Positions 18,939 to 27,926 of a DNA stretch of 55,902 bases are shown here, piece after piece. The notes below the pieces were generated by a model. It was not told the DNA's origin, made no database searches, and saw only the letters and a program-made list of their open reading frames with translations. The DNA is taken from assembly GCF_016901695.1 (NCBI RefSeq), contig NZ_JACJKS010000014.1, positions 1 to 55,902 of the forward strand, read 5' to 3'. Made by a program: the position numbers and the translations under genes. Each line of letters opens with the position of its first letter. The stretch's first letter is position 1. Source of the stretch: Mordavella massiliensis (GTDB lineage: Bacteria; Bacillota; Clostridia; Lachnospirales; Lachnospiraceae).

Positions 18939-19865
18939 TTACCGGTTTGCGAGGGCGCCTGCGATGTCAGCGACCATATCCTCCACCGCAGCCCTGGACG
19001 CGTCGCCGAAGGCCTCCGCGCCGAAGGATGCGTATTTCTCCTGCTTCCAGGCGGCGATGATGCCGCGGGAGGAGTTCACGATGGCTCCCAGCCCGTCCTC
19101 ATTGAAAAAGTGCACCAGGTCCTTGCCCTGTCCGCCCTGCGCGCCGTAGCCCGGCACCAGGATGTAAGCTTTTGGCATGATCTTTCTCAGCACCTTTCCC
19201 ATCTCCGGGTAGGTGGCGCCCACAACGGCGCCCACGTAGCTGTAGTCGTCTCCCATGCACGTCTGGCCCCACTCGTTGACCTTCTCGCCCACCAGCTCAT
19301 ACAGGGGGCGTCCGTCCACCAGACGGTCCTGGAACTCCCCGCTGGAGGGGTTGGATGTCTTCACCAGGATGAACAGGCCTTTGTGCTCCTGCCTGCACAC
19401 GTCGATAAAGGGCTTCACGCCGTCGGACCCCAGATAGGGATTGACTGTCACGAAATCCTCGTCAAAGGGGGCGTAGGTGTTGCCGCCCACCTGCACCCTG
19501 CCGATATGCCCTGTGGCGTAAGCGGCGGAGGTGGAGCCGATGTCCCCCCTCTTGATGTCGCCGATCACGACAAGCCCCTTCTCCCTGCAGTAGTCCACCG
19601 TCTTTTTGAAGGCCGCAAGTCCCGGGATGCCGAACTGCTCGTACATGGCGATCTGGGGCTTCACAGCCGGGATCAGATCGTACGTCTTGTCCACGATCTC
19701 TTTGTTGAACTGCCAGATGGCCTCCGCGGCTCCCTCCAGCGTCTCCCCGCACTCTGCGAAGGCTCTCTTCTGTATATGCTCCGGGATGTAGCCAAGCATG
19801 GGATCCAGTCCCACCACAATGGGCGCTCCCGTCTTTTTGATATTCTCTACAAGTTTATTGATCAA
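18939..19865 (-). CDS. pyrF: Orotidine 5'-phosphate decarboxylase, type 2
   Basis: PyrF makes UMP from OMP. At 308 residues it is the longer type 2 form. The active-site stretch IGDIKRGDIGSTS is present, as are VVGLDPML near the N-terminus and PGYGAQGG late in the barrel. Its start lies inside the last 11 bases of pyrC, so translation is coupled. Confidence 0.96.
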   Translation of the reverse strand: MINKLVENIKKTGAPIVVGLDPMLGYIPEHIQKRAFAECGETLEGAAEAIWQFNKEIVDKTYDLIPAVKPQIAMYEQFGIPGLAAFKKTVDYCREKGLVVIGDIKRGDIGSTSAAYATGHIGRVQVGGNTYAPFDEDFVTVNPYLGSDGVKPFIDVCRQEHKGLFILVKTSNPSSGEFQDRLVDGRPLYELVGEKVNEWGQTCMGDDYSYVGAVVGATYPEMGKVLRKIMPKAYILVPGYGAQGGQGKDLVHFFNEDGLGAIVNSSRGIIAAWKQEKYASFGAEAFGDASRAAVEDMVADIAGALANR

Positions 19866-21150
19866 TGGTCTTTCCTCCTTCGTATACGATCCGCCCGCCC
19901 ACGATGGTGCAGCGCACCTCGCCTTTTACCTTCCGGCCGTGGAAGGGCGTATTTTTCCCTTTTGATAAAAATGTGCGCTTGTCGATCACGTACTCCTTCG
20001 CCGGATCAAAGATCATCACATCCGCGATCTTGCCGGCGGATACGGATCCCCTGTCCGAAAGGCCCAGGATCCGGGCCGGATTGCAGCTCATCTTCGCCGC
20101 CATCTGCATGGGGGTGAGCACGCCCTTCTCCACCAGCTCCGTGTAAGTGAGGGCCGCGGATGTCTCCAGTCCCACGATCCCGAAGGCCGCCAGCTTCATG
20201 GAGCGGTTCTTCTCCGCCTCCGCGTGGGGCGCGTGGTCCGTGGCAATGACGTCCACCACATCCGTCTTCAGCGCCTCCCGCAGCGCCTCCACATCCGCGC
20301 GGCTGCGAAGGGGCGGGTTCATCTTGAAATTGCCGTCATCCTCTGTGATGTCATCTGTGGAGAGGATGAAGTGGTGAGGGCACACCTCCCCGGTCACAGG
20401 CAGGCCGTCCGCCTTTGCGATGGCCAGCATCCGCGCGCTGTCCGCCGTGGAGCAGTGGCACAGGTGAAGCCGGACGCCCGTCTCCTTCGCCAGAAGGATA
20501 TCCCGGGCCACGATCACATCCTCCACCGCGTTGGTGATCCCCTTAAGGCCCAGCTCGTCCGCCTTGTCGTCCGCGTTCATCACGCCGCCCTCCACCATGG
20601 TGATATCCTCACAGTGGGCGAACACGGCCAGTCCTTCCTTCTTCGCCGCCTTCATGCCCTTCCGGTACAGGGAGGCGTTCATCACGGATTTGCCGTCCTC
20701 GCTGATGGCCCGGCAGCCGTTCTCCGCCATGCCGCCTATGTCCGCCAGCTCCTCGCCCTGCTGTCCGCGGGTCACAGCTCCCAACTGGATCACGTTGGCG
20801 AGGGATTCCCGCTTGGCCCTCTCCATGACCTCCCGCACCTTTACGCCGTTGTCGATGACAGGCTTCGTATTCGGCATGGCGCACACCGTGGTCACGCCGC
20901 CCCGCACGGCCGCGCGCCCGCCGGTGGCCAGCGTCTCCTTGTATTCCAGTCCCGGATCCCGCAGGTGCACATGCAGGTCGATGAGCCCCGGCATCACATA
21001 GCAGCCCTGTGCGTCGATGACGCGGTCGCACTCTGTCTCGATCCGCTTTGCCACCTCTGTGATGCGGTCCCCGTCGATCAGCACGTCGCATCTGCCGTCC
21101 AACCCCGTCTCCGGGTCGAGCACATGCCCGTTCTTGATTAAGATTGTCAT
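19855..21150 (-). CDS. pyrC: Dihydroorotase
   Basis: The 431-residue class I dihydroorotase has the metal-binding DLHVHLRDPG, a later HLCHCST, and ATDHAPHAEAEK near the C-terminal third. It closes carbamoyl-aspartate to dihydroorotate. It is the first gene of pyrC-pyrF-pyrK-pyrD; pyrB and carbamoyl phosphate synthase are not in the window. An extended -10 promoter lies 60 bases upstream, with no obvious PyrR site that I can identify. Confidence 0.96.
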   Translation of the reverse strand: MTILIKNGHVLDPETGLDGRCDVLIDGDRITEVAKRIETECDRVIDAQGCYVMPGLIDLHVHLRDPGLEYKETLATGGRAAVRGGVTTVCAMPNTKPVIDNGVKVREVMERAKRESLANVIQLGAVTRGQQGEELADIGGMAENGCRAISEDGKSVMNASLYRKGMKAAKKEGLAVFAHCEDITMVEGGVMNADDKADELGLKGITNAVEDVIVARDILLAKETGVRLHLCHCSTADSARMLAIAKADGLPVTGEVCPHHFILSTDDITEDDGNFKMNPPLRSRADVEALREALKTDVVDVIATDHAPHAEAEKNRSMKLAAFGIVGLETSAALTYTELVEKGVLTPMQMAAKMSCNPARILGLSDRGSVSAGKIADVMIFDPAKEYVIDKRTFLSKGKNTPFHGRKVKGEVRCTIVGGRIVYEGGKTIDQ

Positions 21151-21208
21151 AGTCTGCGTCCTTTCTGCCTCCTCACAGGGAAGGCGGAATCATTCCATAC
21201 TCTGTTTT

Positions 21209-21217
21209 ATTCTAGCA
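21209..21217 (-). promoter_or_regulatory. Extended -10 promoter of pyrC
   Basis: The minus strand reads TATGCTAGAAT, an extended -10 (TG-n-TAGAAT, 21209-21217) with a weak -35. It overlaps the T-tract of the upstream terminator. Confidence 0.5.
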
Positions 21218-21221
21218 TACC

Positions 21222-21257
21222 CCAAAAAGAAATGGAACGGGTAATTTCCCGTTCCAT
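21222..21257 (-). terminator. Terminator after the S41 protease gene
   Basis: ATGGAACGGG (21232-21241) pairs with CCCGTTCCAT (21248-21257) over a 6-nt loop. On the minus strand TTTCTTTTT follows. This ends the ftsEX-M23-S41 block. Confidence 0.8.
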
Positions 21258-21292
21258 CCATGTTCCGCTCCTGTACTTTTTCCGCATATCCT

Positions 21293-22435
21293 CTATTGCT
21301 GCGTCAGCACTTCCAGCGCTTTCTCAAGCTGGTTGTCCGCCTGGGGATCCGCCTCGTCATATACGTATTCCACTTCCACATCCGGGGTGATCCCCTCCCC
21401 GTCGATGCTCCGCCCCCTGGGCGTAAAGTATTCCGCGATGGTGAGCTTCACGCTCGTGCCGTCCTTCAGGTCAAAGATGCTCTGCACCACGCCCTTTCCG
21501 TAGGACCGGGTCCCCACGATCTGTCCCAGGCCGTAATCCTGTATGGCGCCCGCAAAGATCTCAGAAGCGCTGGCGCTGTACCCGTCCACAAGAACCGCCA
21601 GCGGCTTGTCAAACTGATGCTCCGCATCGGAGGTGTACTCCTCCCGCCGGCCGTCTTTATCCTCCGTGTAGACGATCAGCCCCTCCGGCAGCATCAGGTC
21701 CAGCATATCGCAGACCGTCTCCAGGTTCCCGCCCGGATTGCTGCGCAGGTCTATGACGAGTTTCTCCATTCCCTGCGCCTCCAGATCTTCCAGCGCCTCC
21801 TTGTACTGCTCATAGGTCACCGTGTCGAACTCCGCGACCCGGATATAGCCGACGCCCGCTTCCTTCATCTCATACGTGACTGTCTGGTCCTCTATCGTAT
21901 CCCGGGTGACTGTCAGTTCGATCTCATCCCCCGCGTCGCCCCGCAGCAGGGTGAGCGTCACATCCGTGCCCTTCTCCCCCTTGACCAGGTTCACCACCTC
22001 CGTGAGCTCCCGGCCGGACACGTCCTCGCCGTCCACCTTGTAGAGCACATCCCCGTCCTGCATGCCGGCCTTCTGCGCCGGCGAATCCTCGTACACCTGC
22101 AGCACCGTGATCACGCCCGTCTCCCGGTCCTGGCTCATAAGCGCGCCCACGCCGCCGAACTCGCCGGAGAGGCTCTCCGCCATCCGGGCTGTCTCCTCCT
22201 CATCATAATAGGCGGAGTAGGGATCCCCCAGTCCCTCGATGTAGCCCTTGTAGACGCCCTCCGTGAGGTCTTCCGCGTCCGCTTCCCCGATGTAGTACCG
22301 GTCGATGAGGCTCTCCAGAAGTTCCATCTTCCTGCTCTCTTCACTTTTCAGCAGGCCGCAGGATGCAAGTCCTGCCGCCAGCAATACAATGAGGGCGCCT
22401 GTAAGCGCCCCCTTTAAAAAAATATGTCTCTTCAT
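21293..22435 (-). CDS. S41-family C-terminal processing protease, lipoprotein-like
   Basis: The 380 residues begin with a basic N-terminus, a hydrophobic stretch and the lipobox LASC (about residue 26), suggesting a membrane-anchored exported protein. A PDZ domain (about 95-170) is followed by the S41 catalytic region with serine in SASASEIFAG and lysine in GTRSYGKG. The start at 22435 follows the M23 gene by 22 bases; a longer frame to 22555 overlaps that gene and has no ribosome site. Ctp proteases beside ftsEX and an M23 hydrolase are common in Clostridia and may cleave the hydrolase or its regulators. Confidence 0.93.
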   Translation of the reverse strand: MKRHIFLKGALTGALIVLLAAGLASCGLLKSEESRKMELLESLIDRYYIGEADAEDLTEGVYKGYIEGLGDPYSAYYDEEETARMAESLSGEFGGVGALMSQDRETGVITVLQVYEDSPAQKAGMQDGDVLYKVDGEDVSGRELTEVVNLVKGEKGTDVTLTLLRGDAGDEIELTVTRDTIEDQTVTYEMKEAGVGYIRVAEFDTVTYEQYKEALEDLEAQGMEKLVIDLRSNPGGNLETVCDMLDLMLPEGLIVYTEDKDGRREEYTSDAEHQFDKPLAVLVDGYSASASEIFAGAIQDYGLGQIVGTRSYGKGVVQSIFDLKDGTSVKLTIAEYFTPRGRSIDGEGITPDVEVEYVYDEADPQADNQLEKALEVLTQQ

Positions 22436-22457
22436 GTATAAAGTTCCTGTCTCTCTT

Positions 22458-23630
22458 TTACAGATACAGTCTCGGATCAACCGGCATGCCGTTGACATGC
22501 ACCTCGAAGTGGAGATGCGGGCCGGTGGATGCGCCTGTGGAACCGACAGCCGCAATGTTCGTGCCGGCGCCTACCGACTGCCCCTGGCTCACAAAGATCG
22601 CACTGCAGTGCTGATACAGGGTAGCCAGGCCGCCGCCGTGATTGATGATCACATAATTGCCTCTGACGCTTGTATATCCTACCGTCGTCACTGTACCGGA
22701 AGCTGCCGCATAGATCGCAGACCCGGCTGACGCCGCGTAATCGCGTCCCTTGTGGTTCGTACTTCCAATGCCGCCCGGCGACTGACGTCCGCCGAACTCA
22801 CTGCTGATGTAGGCAGAAGGACACGGATTCTGAAGCTGGCCGCCACCGGATGATTCCGTATAAGACGGTCCCTGCGTATAGTTTCCGCCACCGCCGGTTC
22901 CGCTTCCGGAACCCGAACCGCCGCCCGCGCTGCTCTGCAGGGCCGCAGCTTCACGCTGCATCCTTGCCTGCTCCTCCGCGGCCGCCTTCAGCTCGGCGAT
23001 CTTGGCGTTGGTCGCGCTGAGCTCGGACTCAAGTCCCGCGATCTCCTCGCTCTTGCTGGAGATAAGCCCCTCAAGCTCTGTCTGCTGGTTCTGCAGGTCT
23101 GTCTGCAGCTTCTCCAGCTCCGCGTTCTCCGCTTCCAGCTCCTCCTGCTGGTCTTCCACCTGCGCCACGATATTCTGGAATTCCACGAGCATGTTCCTGT
23201 CATACTCGGATATCTGGCTGATGTATTCGGCATTGCTCAGGAACTCCGCAATACTCTGCGACTCGAGCAACGTCTCAATGAACTGTCCGTTCCCGTTCTC
23301 GTACATGTACTGGATACGCAGCTTCATGCTGTTGTACTGGTTGTTCTCGTCGACGCGGGCGGCGTCCAGCTCATCTGCCTTCCTGGCAATCTCCTCCTGC
23401 TTTGCCTCGATGTCCTTCTTCGTCTTCTCCATGTCGCTGACAATGCCGTCCAGCTCCTCCAGCAGCTTATCTTTCTCCGCCTGCGCGGCGTCGATCTGAT
23501 CCTGCTGCTGACTCGCCTTGTTCTGGGCATCCTGCAGATCGTCCGCCTGCACCTGCATGTTTACCTGCAGTCCCATGCCCGCCGTGAGTGCTCCCGCTAA
23601 CAACACACTGACAATTCTTTTCTTACACAT
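22458..23630 (-). CDS. Coiled-coil M23 peptidoglycan hydrolase (EnvC/PcsB-like position)
   Basis: The 390 residues have a signal peptide (cleavage probably near residue 29, after QVQA), a long coiled coil (about 30-225), a glycine/serine linker (about 226-260) and a C-terminal LytM/M23 domain. The zinc-binding residues look intact (NHKGRD and GPHLHFEVH), so it could cut peptide cross-links itself. Its place directly after ftsEX suggests that FtsEX activates it through the coiled coil during division. It also has its own strong promoter inside ftsX. Confidence 0.93.
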   Translation of the reverse strand: MCKKRIVSVLLAGALTAGMGLQVNMQVQADDLQDAQNKASQQQDQIDAAQAEKDKLLEELDGIVSDMEKTKKDIEAKQEEIARKADELDAARVDENNQYNSMKLRIQYMYENGNGQFIETLLESQSIAEFLSNAEYISQISEYDRNMLVEFQNIVAQVEDQQEELEAENAELEKLQTDLQNQQTELEGLISSKSEEIAGLESELSATNAKIAELKAAAEEQARMQREAAALQSSAGGGSGSGSGTGGGGNYTQGPSYTESSGGGQLQNPCPSAYISSEFGGRQSPGGIGSTNHKGRDYAASAGSAIYAAASGTVTTVGYTSVRGNYVIINHGGGLATLYQHCSAIFVSQGQSVGAGTNIAAVGSTGASTGPHLHFEVHVNGMPVDPRLYL

Positions 23631-23722
23631 AGTTCTCTCCCTTTTGTGCCCCTTTTTTCCCCTTTTGCTCTGTTGACGTGTTACATATCTCCTGTCGTAC
23701 AGACAACAGATCTATCTTAGTT

Positions 23723-23751
23723 ATTATAATACATTTTGCTTATACTTTCAA
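23723..23751 (-). promoter_or_regulatory. Promoter of the M23 hydrolase gene
   Basis: TTGAAA (23746-23751), exactly 17 bp, TATAAT (23723-23728) on the minus strand. The -35 lies inside the last codons of ftsX, so the hydrolase can be expressed apart from ftsEX. Confidence 0.8.
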
Positions 23752-24648
23752 GTGTTTACGGATCGTAAAGAAACTTCCCACAAATCCGATGCCGACGCCG
23801 AGCGCCAGCCCCACCGGAAGAAGCGTTCTGTAGACTTCTGTCACCGGCAGGAAGTCCAGGATGTTGTTCAGCAGATTAAATCTCTGCAGGATGTATGAAA
23901 CCGCCTTCCCATACATAAAATATAACAGGGCAAGCGGAATGACCGCACCGATCAGACCGATGACGATACCCTCGATCACGAAGGGCGCCCGGACAAACCC
24001 GTCCTTGGCTCCGATGTACTTCATGATCGCGATCTCCTCCCGGCGCACCGTGATACCCATGGTAACGGTGTTGCTGATCAGGAAGATCGACACTGCCAGA
24101 AGAATGGCGATGATGGCGATGGAGACATAGGTGATCAGCCGGTTGACGCTGCTGAGCGTGTCGGCGACTACATCCGACTTGTTGACCTTGCGCACGCCGT
24201 CCAGGCTCTCCGCAAAGCTCACCACATCATCCTGCTGGGCGACATCCTCCATGTACACGGAGTAGTTGTCGGAATTGGCCAGCGGGTTGTCGTCCTTAAA
24301 GCCCTCCGCCAGGGAAGAGTCCTCCCCGAAGTACTCGTCCTGGAAGGAATCCCACGCCTGGTCCGCAGACACATACTCTACGTCCAGCACACCCTCGCAG
24401 TTAGCCAGTTCCTCCCCGATCTCGTCCACCTGGGACTGGGGAAGGTCCTCCTCGAAGAACACGGTGATCGCCACGCTCTCCTCGGCCTTCTGCACGATAT
24501 AGTTAAAGTTCATCACGATCGCAAAGAAAAGCCCGAACACGAAAATACAAGCTGACATGGTCGCAATGGACGCGAAAGAGAACAGCTTGTTCCGGGCAAT
24601 GTTTTTAAACCCCTGTTTTGTCGAGTAACCGACTGTACTAATTCTCAT
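23740..24648 (-). CDS. ftsX: Cell division protein FtsX
   Basis: FtsX is the membrane partner of FtsE. The 302 residues start MRISTVGYSTKQGF, contain a first membrane span (about 24-46), a large extracellular loop (about 47-170) and three more spans in the C-terminal half, as expected. The start at 24648 is preceded by AAAGGTGGG; the longer frame to 24681 lies deeper inside ftsE. It overlaps ftsE by 11 bases. Confidence 0.95.
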   Translation of the reverse strand: MRISTVGYSTKQGFKNIARNKLFSFASIATMSACIFVFGLFFAIVMNFNYIVQKAEESVAITVFFEEDLPQSQVDEIGEELANCEGVLDVEYVSADQAWDSFQDEYFGEDSSLAEGFKDDNPLANSDNYSVYMEDVAQQDDVVSFAESLDGVRKVNKSDVVADTLSSVNRLITYVSIAIIAILLAVSIFLISNTVTMGITVRREEIAIMKYIGAKDGFVRAPFVIEGIVIGLIGAVIPLALLYFMYGKAVSYILQRFNLLNNILDFLPVTEVYRTLLPVGLALGVGIGFVGSFFTIRKHLKV

Positions 24649-25324
24649 TATTATACCCACCTTTTTGCTCGTCGCTGACAATGACTCCCTTCTTCATTGT
24701 CACAACTCGTTTTCTCATCTCGTTTACGATCTCCTGGTTGTGCGTTACTACCAGGACGGTCGTTCCCCTCTCGTTCGCCTCCTCAAGAAGCTTCATGATC
24801 TCCCATGAATTGGTCGGATCCAGGTTGCCGGTCGGCTCGTCCGCCAGAAGGATCGCAGGCTCGTTGACGATCGCTCTTGCGATGGCCACCCTCTGCTGCT
24901 CGCCTCCGGAGAGCTCCTTCGGATAGGATTTGTATTTCTGGGCAAGACCCACCAGAGAAAGGGCCGCAGGCACTTTCTTCTTGATGATCCTTGCAGGCGT
25001 CTCCACGACGCGCTGTGCGAATGCAATATTCTCATATATATTGCGGTCCTTCAGAAGACGGAAATCCTGGAACACAACACCGATCCCCCTTCTGTACATG
25101 GGGATCTGCCTGTGCTTCAGCCTCTCCAGATTCTGCCCGTTCACGACGATCGTACCGGAAGTCGGTTCCAGTTCCTTCATGATCAGGCGGATCAGCGTTG
25201 ACTTGCCGGATCCGCTGTCTCCGACGATGAAGACAAACTCGCCCTGCTCGATCTTCAGGTTGACACCGTTGAGGGCGGCAACCCCTTTCGAGTATTCTTT
25301 CGTTACTTCGTTCAGTTCAATCAT
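24638..25324 (-). CDS. ftsE: Cell division ATP-binding protein FtsE
   Basis: FtsE is the ABC ATPase that drives FtsX. The 228 residues contain Walker A GDSGSGKST (36-44), the signature LSGGEQQRV and Walker B ILLADEPTGNLD. Length and N-terminus are typical. It is 16 bases after a CdaR-like regulator on the same strand, an unusual upstream partner. Confidence 0.96.
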   Translation of the reverse strand: MIELNEVTKEYSKGVAALNGVNLKIEQGEFVFIVGDSGSGKSTLIRLIMKELEPTSGTIVVNGQNLERLKHRQIPMYRRGIGVVFQDFRLLKDRNIYENIAFAQRVVETPARIIKKKVPAALSLVGLAQKYKSYPKELSGGEQQRVAIARAIVNEPAILLADEPTGNLDPTNSWEIMKLLEEANERGTTVLVVTHNQEIVNEMRKRVVTMKKGVIVSDEQKGGYNNEN

Positions 25325-25340
25325 AGTTTCCTCCTAATTA

Positions 25341-26429
25341 TCAATACTCCTGTGATTCCATGTATTTCATGTACTTCACAACCATCAGCGCGATCTTGAA
25401 CGTGATGGCGTCCTCAAACACACGCAGGTCAAGGCCTGTGCTCTTCTGCAGCTTATCCAGCCTGTAGACGAGCGTATTGCGGTGGATGTAGAGCTGGCGG
25501 GATGTCTCCGACACGTTCAGGCTGTTCTCAAAGAACTTGTTGATCGTGGTCAGCGTCTCCTCGTCGAACTCGTCCGGCGATTTCCCCTCAAAAATCTCCC
25601 GGATAAACATCTTGCACAGCGGAATAGGAAGCTGGTAGATCAGGCGCCCGATGCCGAGCGTGCTGAACGCGATGACCTTTCTGTCGTCAAAGAAGATCCG
25701 GCCCACATCCAGCGCGAGCTTCGCCTCCTTGTATGACTTGGACACCTCCTTGATGTCATTCACGACTGTGCCGTATGCGATGCGGATATCATCCTCTTCC
25801 TCATCCCGCAGAAGCTCCAGGATGCCCGTCGCCGTCTTCTCCAGCTCCGCATGGCCGTCGGACGGACCGAGCTCCTTCACGATGATGATATCCTTCTCAT
25901 CGACCGCCGTGACAAAATCTTTCGTCTTGCTGCCGAGGAGCGCCCGCACATGATCCAGCATGCCGCTGTCTTTCTCCCGGGCCGTCTCCACTATAAAGAT
26001 AACACGTCTGACCTCCGTGTCAATATGCAATTTCTTGGCACGGTTATAAATATCCACCAGAAGCAGATTGTCAAGCAGCAGGTTCTTAATGAAATTATCC
26101 TTGTCAAACCGCTCCTTGTAAGCAGTCAGAAGCGTCTGGATCTGGAAGGCCGCGACCTTCCCGACCATATAGACGTCATCGCTCCCGCCGTTGGCCAGGA
26201 GGATGTACTCAAGCTGGTGCTCGTCAAATATCTTAAAGAACTGATAGCCCTGTATCACCTGGCTGTCCGCCGGCGACTCCACAAAGGAGAGCACGGAGGA
26301 CTCGTAGTTCTCCTGTTCGGCAAATGTGCTTGCAAGAGACTTCCCGTCCGTGTCCATCACACACAGGTCAATCCTGGTAATAGCTTTCAGACCGTCAATG
26401 GTATTTTGCAGTATTTGATTAGATATCAT
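25341..26429 (-). CDS. CdaR/PucR-type helix-turn-helix regulator
   Basis: The 362 residues end in a PucR-type helix-turn-helix (about 300-355; ETSRQLYIHRNTLVYRLDKL). The N-terminal two thirds carry a CdaR-like sensor region (VCVMDTDGKSLAST-like start, then a GGDEF-related fold in the middle). Classic CdaR proteins sense sugar diacids, but no such genes are near. It lies directly upstream of ftsE and may be co-transcribed. Effector unknown. Confidence 0.88.
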   Translation of the reverse strand: MISNQILQNTIDGLKAITRIDLCVMDTDGKSLASTFAEQENYESSVLSFVESPADSQVIQGYQFFKIFDEHQLEYILLANGGSDDVYMVGKVAAFQIQTLLTAYKERFDKDNFIKNLLLDNLLLVDIYNRAKKLHIDTEVRRVIFIVETAREKDSGMLDHVRALLGSKTKDFVTAVDEKDIIIVKELGPSDGHAELEKTATGILELLRDEEEDDIRIAYGTVVNDIKEVSKSYKEAKLALDVGRIFFDDRKVIAFSTLGIGRLIYQLPIPLCKMFIREIFEGKSPDEFDEETLTTINKFFENSLNVSETSRQLYIHRNTLVYRLDKLQKSTGLDLRVFEDAITFKIALMVVKYMKYMESQEY

Positions 26430-26530
26430 AATCCATCTCCTCCGATTATTTCAATATGCATTTTACACAATGTATGAACGCACATTTGCCTCTGTTTGCA
26501 TATTACTGTTTTCTATACTAATATAAATCC

Positions 26531-26575
26531 ACAAAAAAAGAAAGAGGAAATCACACATTTTTTGTTAATTTCCTC
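26531..26575 (-). terminator. Terminator after the glycosyltransferase gene
   Basis: GAGGAAAT (26544-26551) pairs with ATTTCCTC (26568-26575). On the minus strand TTTCTTTTTTT follows. The rest of 26430-26639 is AT-rich leader for the CdaR-like gene. Confidence 0.65.
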
Positions 26576-26639
26576 AATTTCCTGCCTGTATTTTGTTGAT
26601 TTTTCCCGGATACGGACTATGCAAAATGCCGACAGCCCG

Positions 26640-27335
26640 TCAGTTCAGGGACGCTGTCTCCAGCTCCTTTTTCTTCGTCTTCTCCACTTCGTGCCGGAAC
26701 AGCCTGTGGTTTATGAACTGCACGATCTTCTCAATGCCGCCGCGGCTCCTGTAGACCGGGTTCTCGCTCTTCCCCACGCCCAGCCACAGCCGCGCGTTCA
26801 GAAGCATGCGGTTCCGGGCGATGAACTCCTCCTGCACCGGGGCGGACATGGCCGCAATGACGCAGTCCGTCTCCGCGCCGTTCACCGCGTTGACGACAAG
26901 CTCGTCCGCCGCGTCCACCGGCGAGACTCTCGCCATACCCGCGATCTGGATCCCGCTGTACTCCTCCTCCAGGTACCGGTAGAAGGCCTCTGCCTCCTCG
27001 TCCGTCTCCACCAGAAGGAACACGCGCAGGTGGTTCTTGTGGAGATACCGCAGGACCATCTTCAGGTAGGTCCGCTGCTCGATCTCCTGGATCCTGTGCC
27101 TGCCGCCCTGGTCCGCGCTCTCCAGGATCTCCTTCTCCCCGGCCAGCACCAGGTCACTCTTCTCTATATTCTCGCGCAGGGCAGGATCCCCCGAAGCATA
27201 CATGAGGGTGTCCACGGTGACCAGCTCGATCACATTGACCGGTTCCGTCTCCATATACGCCACTGTCTGCTTCATGGCCTCCTTGGCTGTGCAGTCGTCT
27301 ATGCCAATGTTCAGTACCTGAATCTTCCCGTTCAT
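26640..27335 (-). CDS. WecG/TagA/CpsF-family glycosyltransferase
   Basis: The 231 residues begin KIQVLNIGIDDCTAKEA and contain the family patterns VTVDTLMYA, then SAPVQEEFIARNRMLLNARLWLGVG and a late YRSRGG. TagA-type enzymes add ManNAc to a lipid-linked sugar in teichoic acid linkage-unit synthesis; WecG acts on enterobacterial common antigen. Length is normal. No other wall-teichoic genes are beside it, so the pathway is uncertain. A strong promoter precedes it. Confidence 0.88.
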   Translation of the reverse strand: MNGKIQVLNIGIDDCTAKEAMKQTVAYMETEPVNVIELVTVDTLMYASGDPALRENIEKSDLVLAGEKEILESADQGGRHRIQEIEQRTYLKMVLRYLHKNHLRVFLLVETDEEAEAFYRYLEEEYSGIQIAGMARVSPVDAADELVVNAVNGAETDCVIAAMSAPVQEEFIARNRMLLNARLWLGVGKSENPVYRSRGGIEKIVQFINHRLFRHEVEKTKKKELETASLN

Positions 27336-27368
27336 TGCTCATCACCTGCTGTTTTTTCTAGCTGTTCG

Positions 27369-27397
27369 ATTATAGCAAAACGACTTTTTCTTTTCAA
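27369..27397 (-). promoter_or_regulatory. Promoter of the glycosyltransferase gene
   Basis: TTGAAA (27392-27397), 17-bp spacer and TGC-TATAAT (27369-27374) on the minus strand, a near-consensus sigma-A promoter. Confidence 0.8.
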
Positions 27398-27444
27398 CCT
27401 CTGACACTAAATCTTCATACTTCGTAACATTCGTAACAGTTTTG

Positions 27445-27639
27445 TCATTTTTGGGCGTCTTCCCGCCTCTTCCTGGCGATCAGGCCGCCGATGCGGCCTG
27501 TCTCCTTGGAAGAGAGGGACTTCCACCCCTGCTCCATGACCCTGTCAAGAAGACCCAGTTCCTGCGCGATCTCGTATTTCAGTTTTTCCTCCTCTGTAAG
27601 CTGTGTAAGATCTGTCTTTTTCTCCTGCTTCCTGCCCAT
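27445..27639 (-). CDS. Small acid-soluble spore protein, alpha/beta type
   Basis: The 64-residue protein carries the alpha/beta SASP pattern: EIAQELGLLDRV (the region cut by the germination protease GPR), GWKSLSSKETG and GRIGGLIARK. Such proteins coat and protect spore DNA from UV and heat, then serve as amino-acid supply at germination. This marks the organism as a spore former. The N-terminal dozen residues are more charged than in Bacillus SspA. A sigma-G-like promoter lies upstream, overlapping the end of the PspC gene. Confidence 0.88.
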   Translation of the reverse strand: MGRKQEKKTDLTQLTEEEKLKYEIAQELGLLDRVMEQGWKSLSSKETGRIGGLIARKRREDAQK

Positions 27640-27676
27640 CTGTCTGCCCCTTTCTGCTAAAACTGCTGTTATCAGA

Positions 27677-27706
27677 GAGTATGGACAGACTCCGGCATTT
27701 TATACA
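27677..27706 (-). promoter_or_regulatory. Sigma-G-like forespore promoter of the SASP gene
   Basis: On the minus strand TGTATA (27701-27706), 17-bp spacer, CATACTC (27677-27683). These match the sigma-G consensus TGAATA and CATACTA at all but one base each. It overlaps the last codons of the PspC-like gene. Confidence 0.7.
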
Positions 27707-27906
27707 GCCCCGTCCTGCCGCGGATCGTCGGGGATGATGATGGCCGCGATCAGGTAGGCCAGAAAGCCGCTGCCTCCCGCGAACAGGAACAGGACGAATC
27801 CGAGCCGCACCAGCGTCGGGTCGATGCCGAAATACTCCGCCACACCCCCGCACACACCGCAGATCATGCGCTCTTTTCTCGAACGGTAAAGTCTCTTTGT
27901 ATCCAT
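27700..27906 (-). CDS. PspC-domain membrane protein
   Basis: The 68 residues are a single PspC domain: KRLYRSRKERMICGVCGGVAEYFGIDP followed by one membrane span, in shorthand KERMICGVCGG then FGIDPTLVRLGF. PspC proteins respond to membrane stress. It follows the DUF4097 protein by 20 bases, in a PadR-DUF1700-DUF4097-PspC order. Confidence 0.9.
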   Translation of the reverse strand: MDTKRLYRSRKERMICGVCGGVAEYFGIDPTLVRLGFVLFLFAGGSGFLAYLIAAIIIPDDPRQDGAV

Positions 27907-27926
27907 GATGCTCCTCCTTCTCTTTC

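Noticed and set aside
27420-27440. Tandem TTCGTAACA copies
   Set aside because: Only two 9-bp units; too little to call a repeat array or operator.
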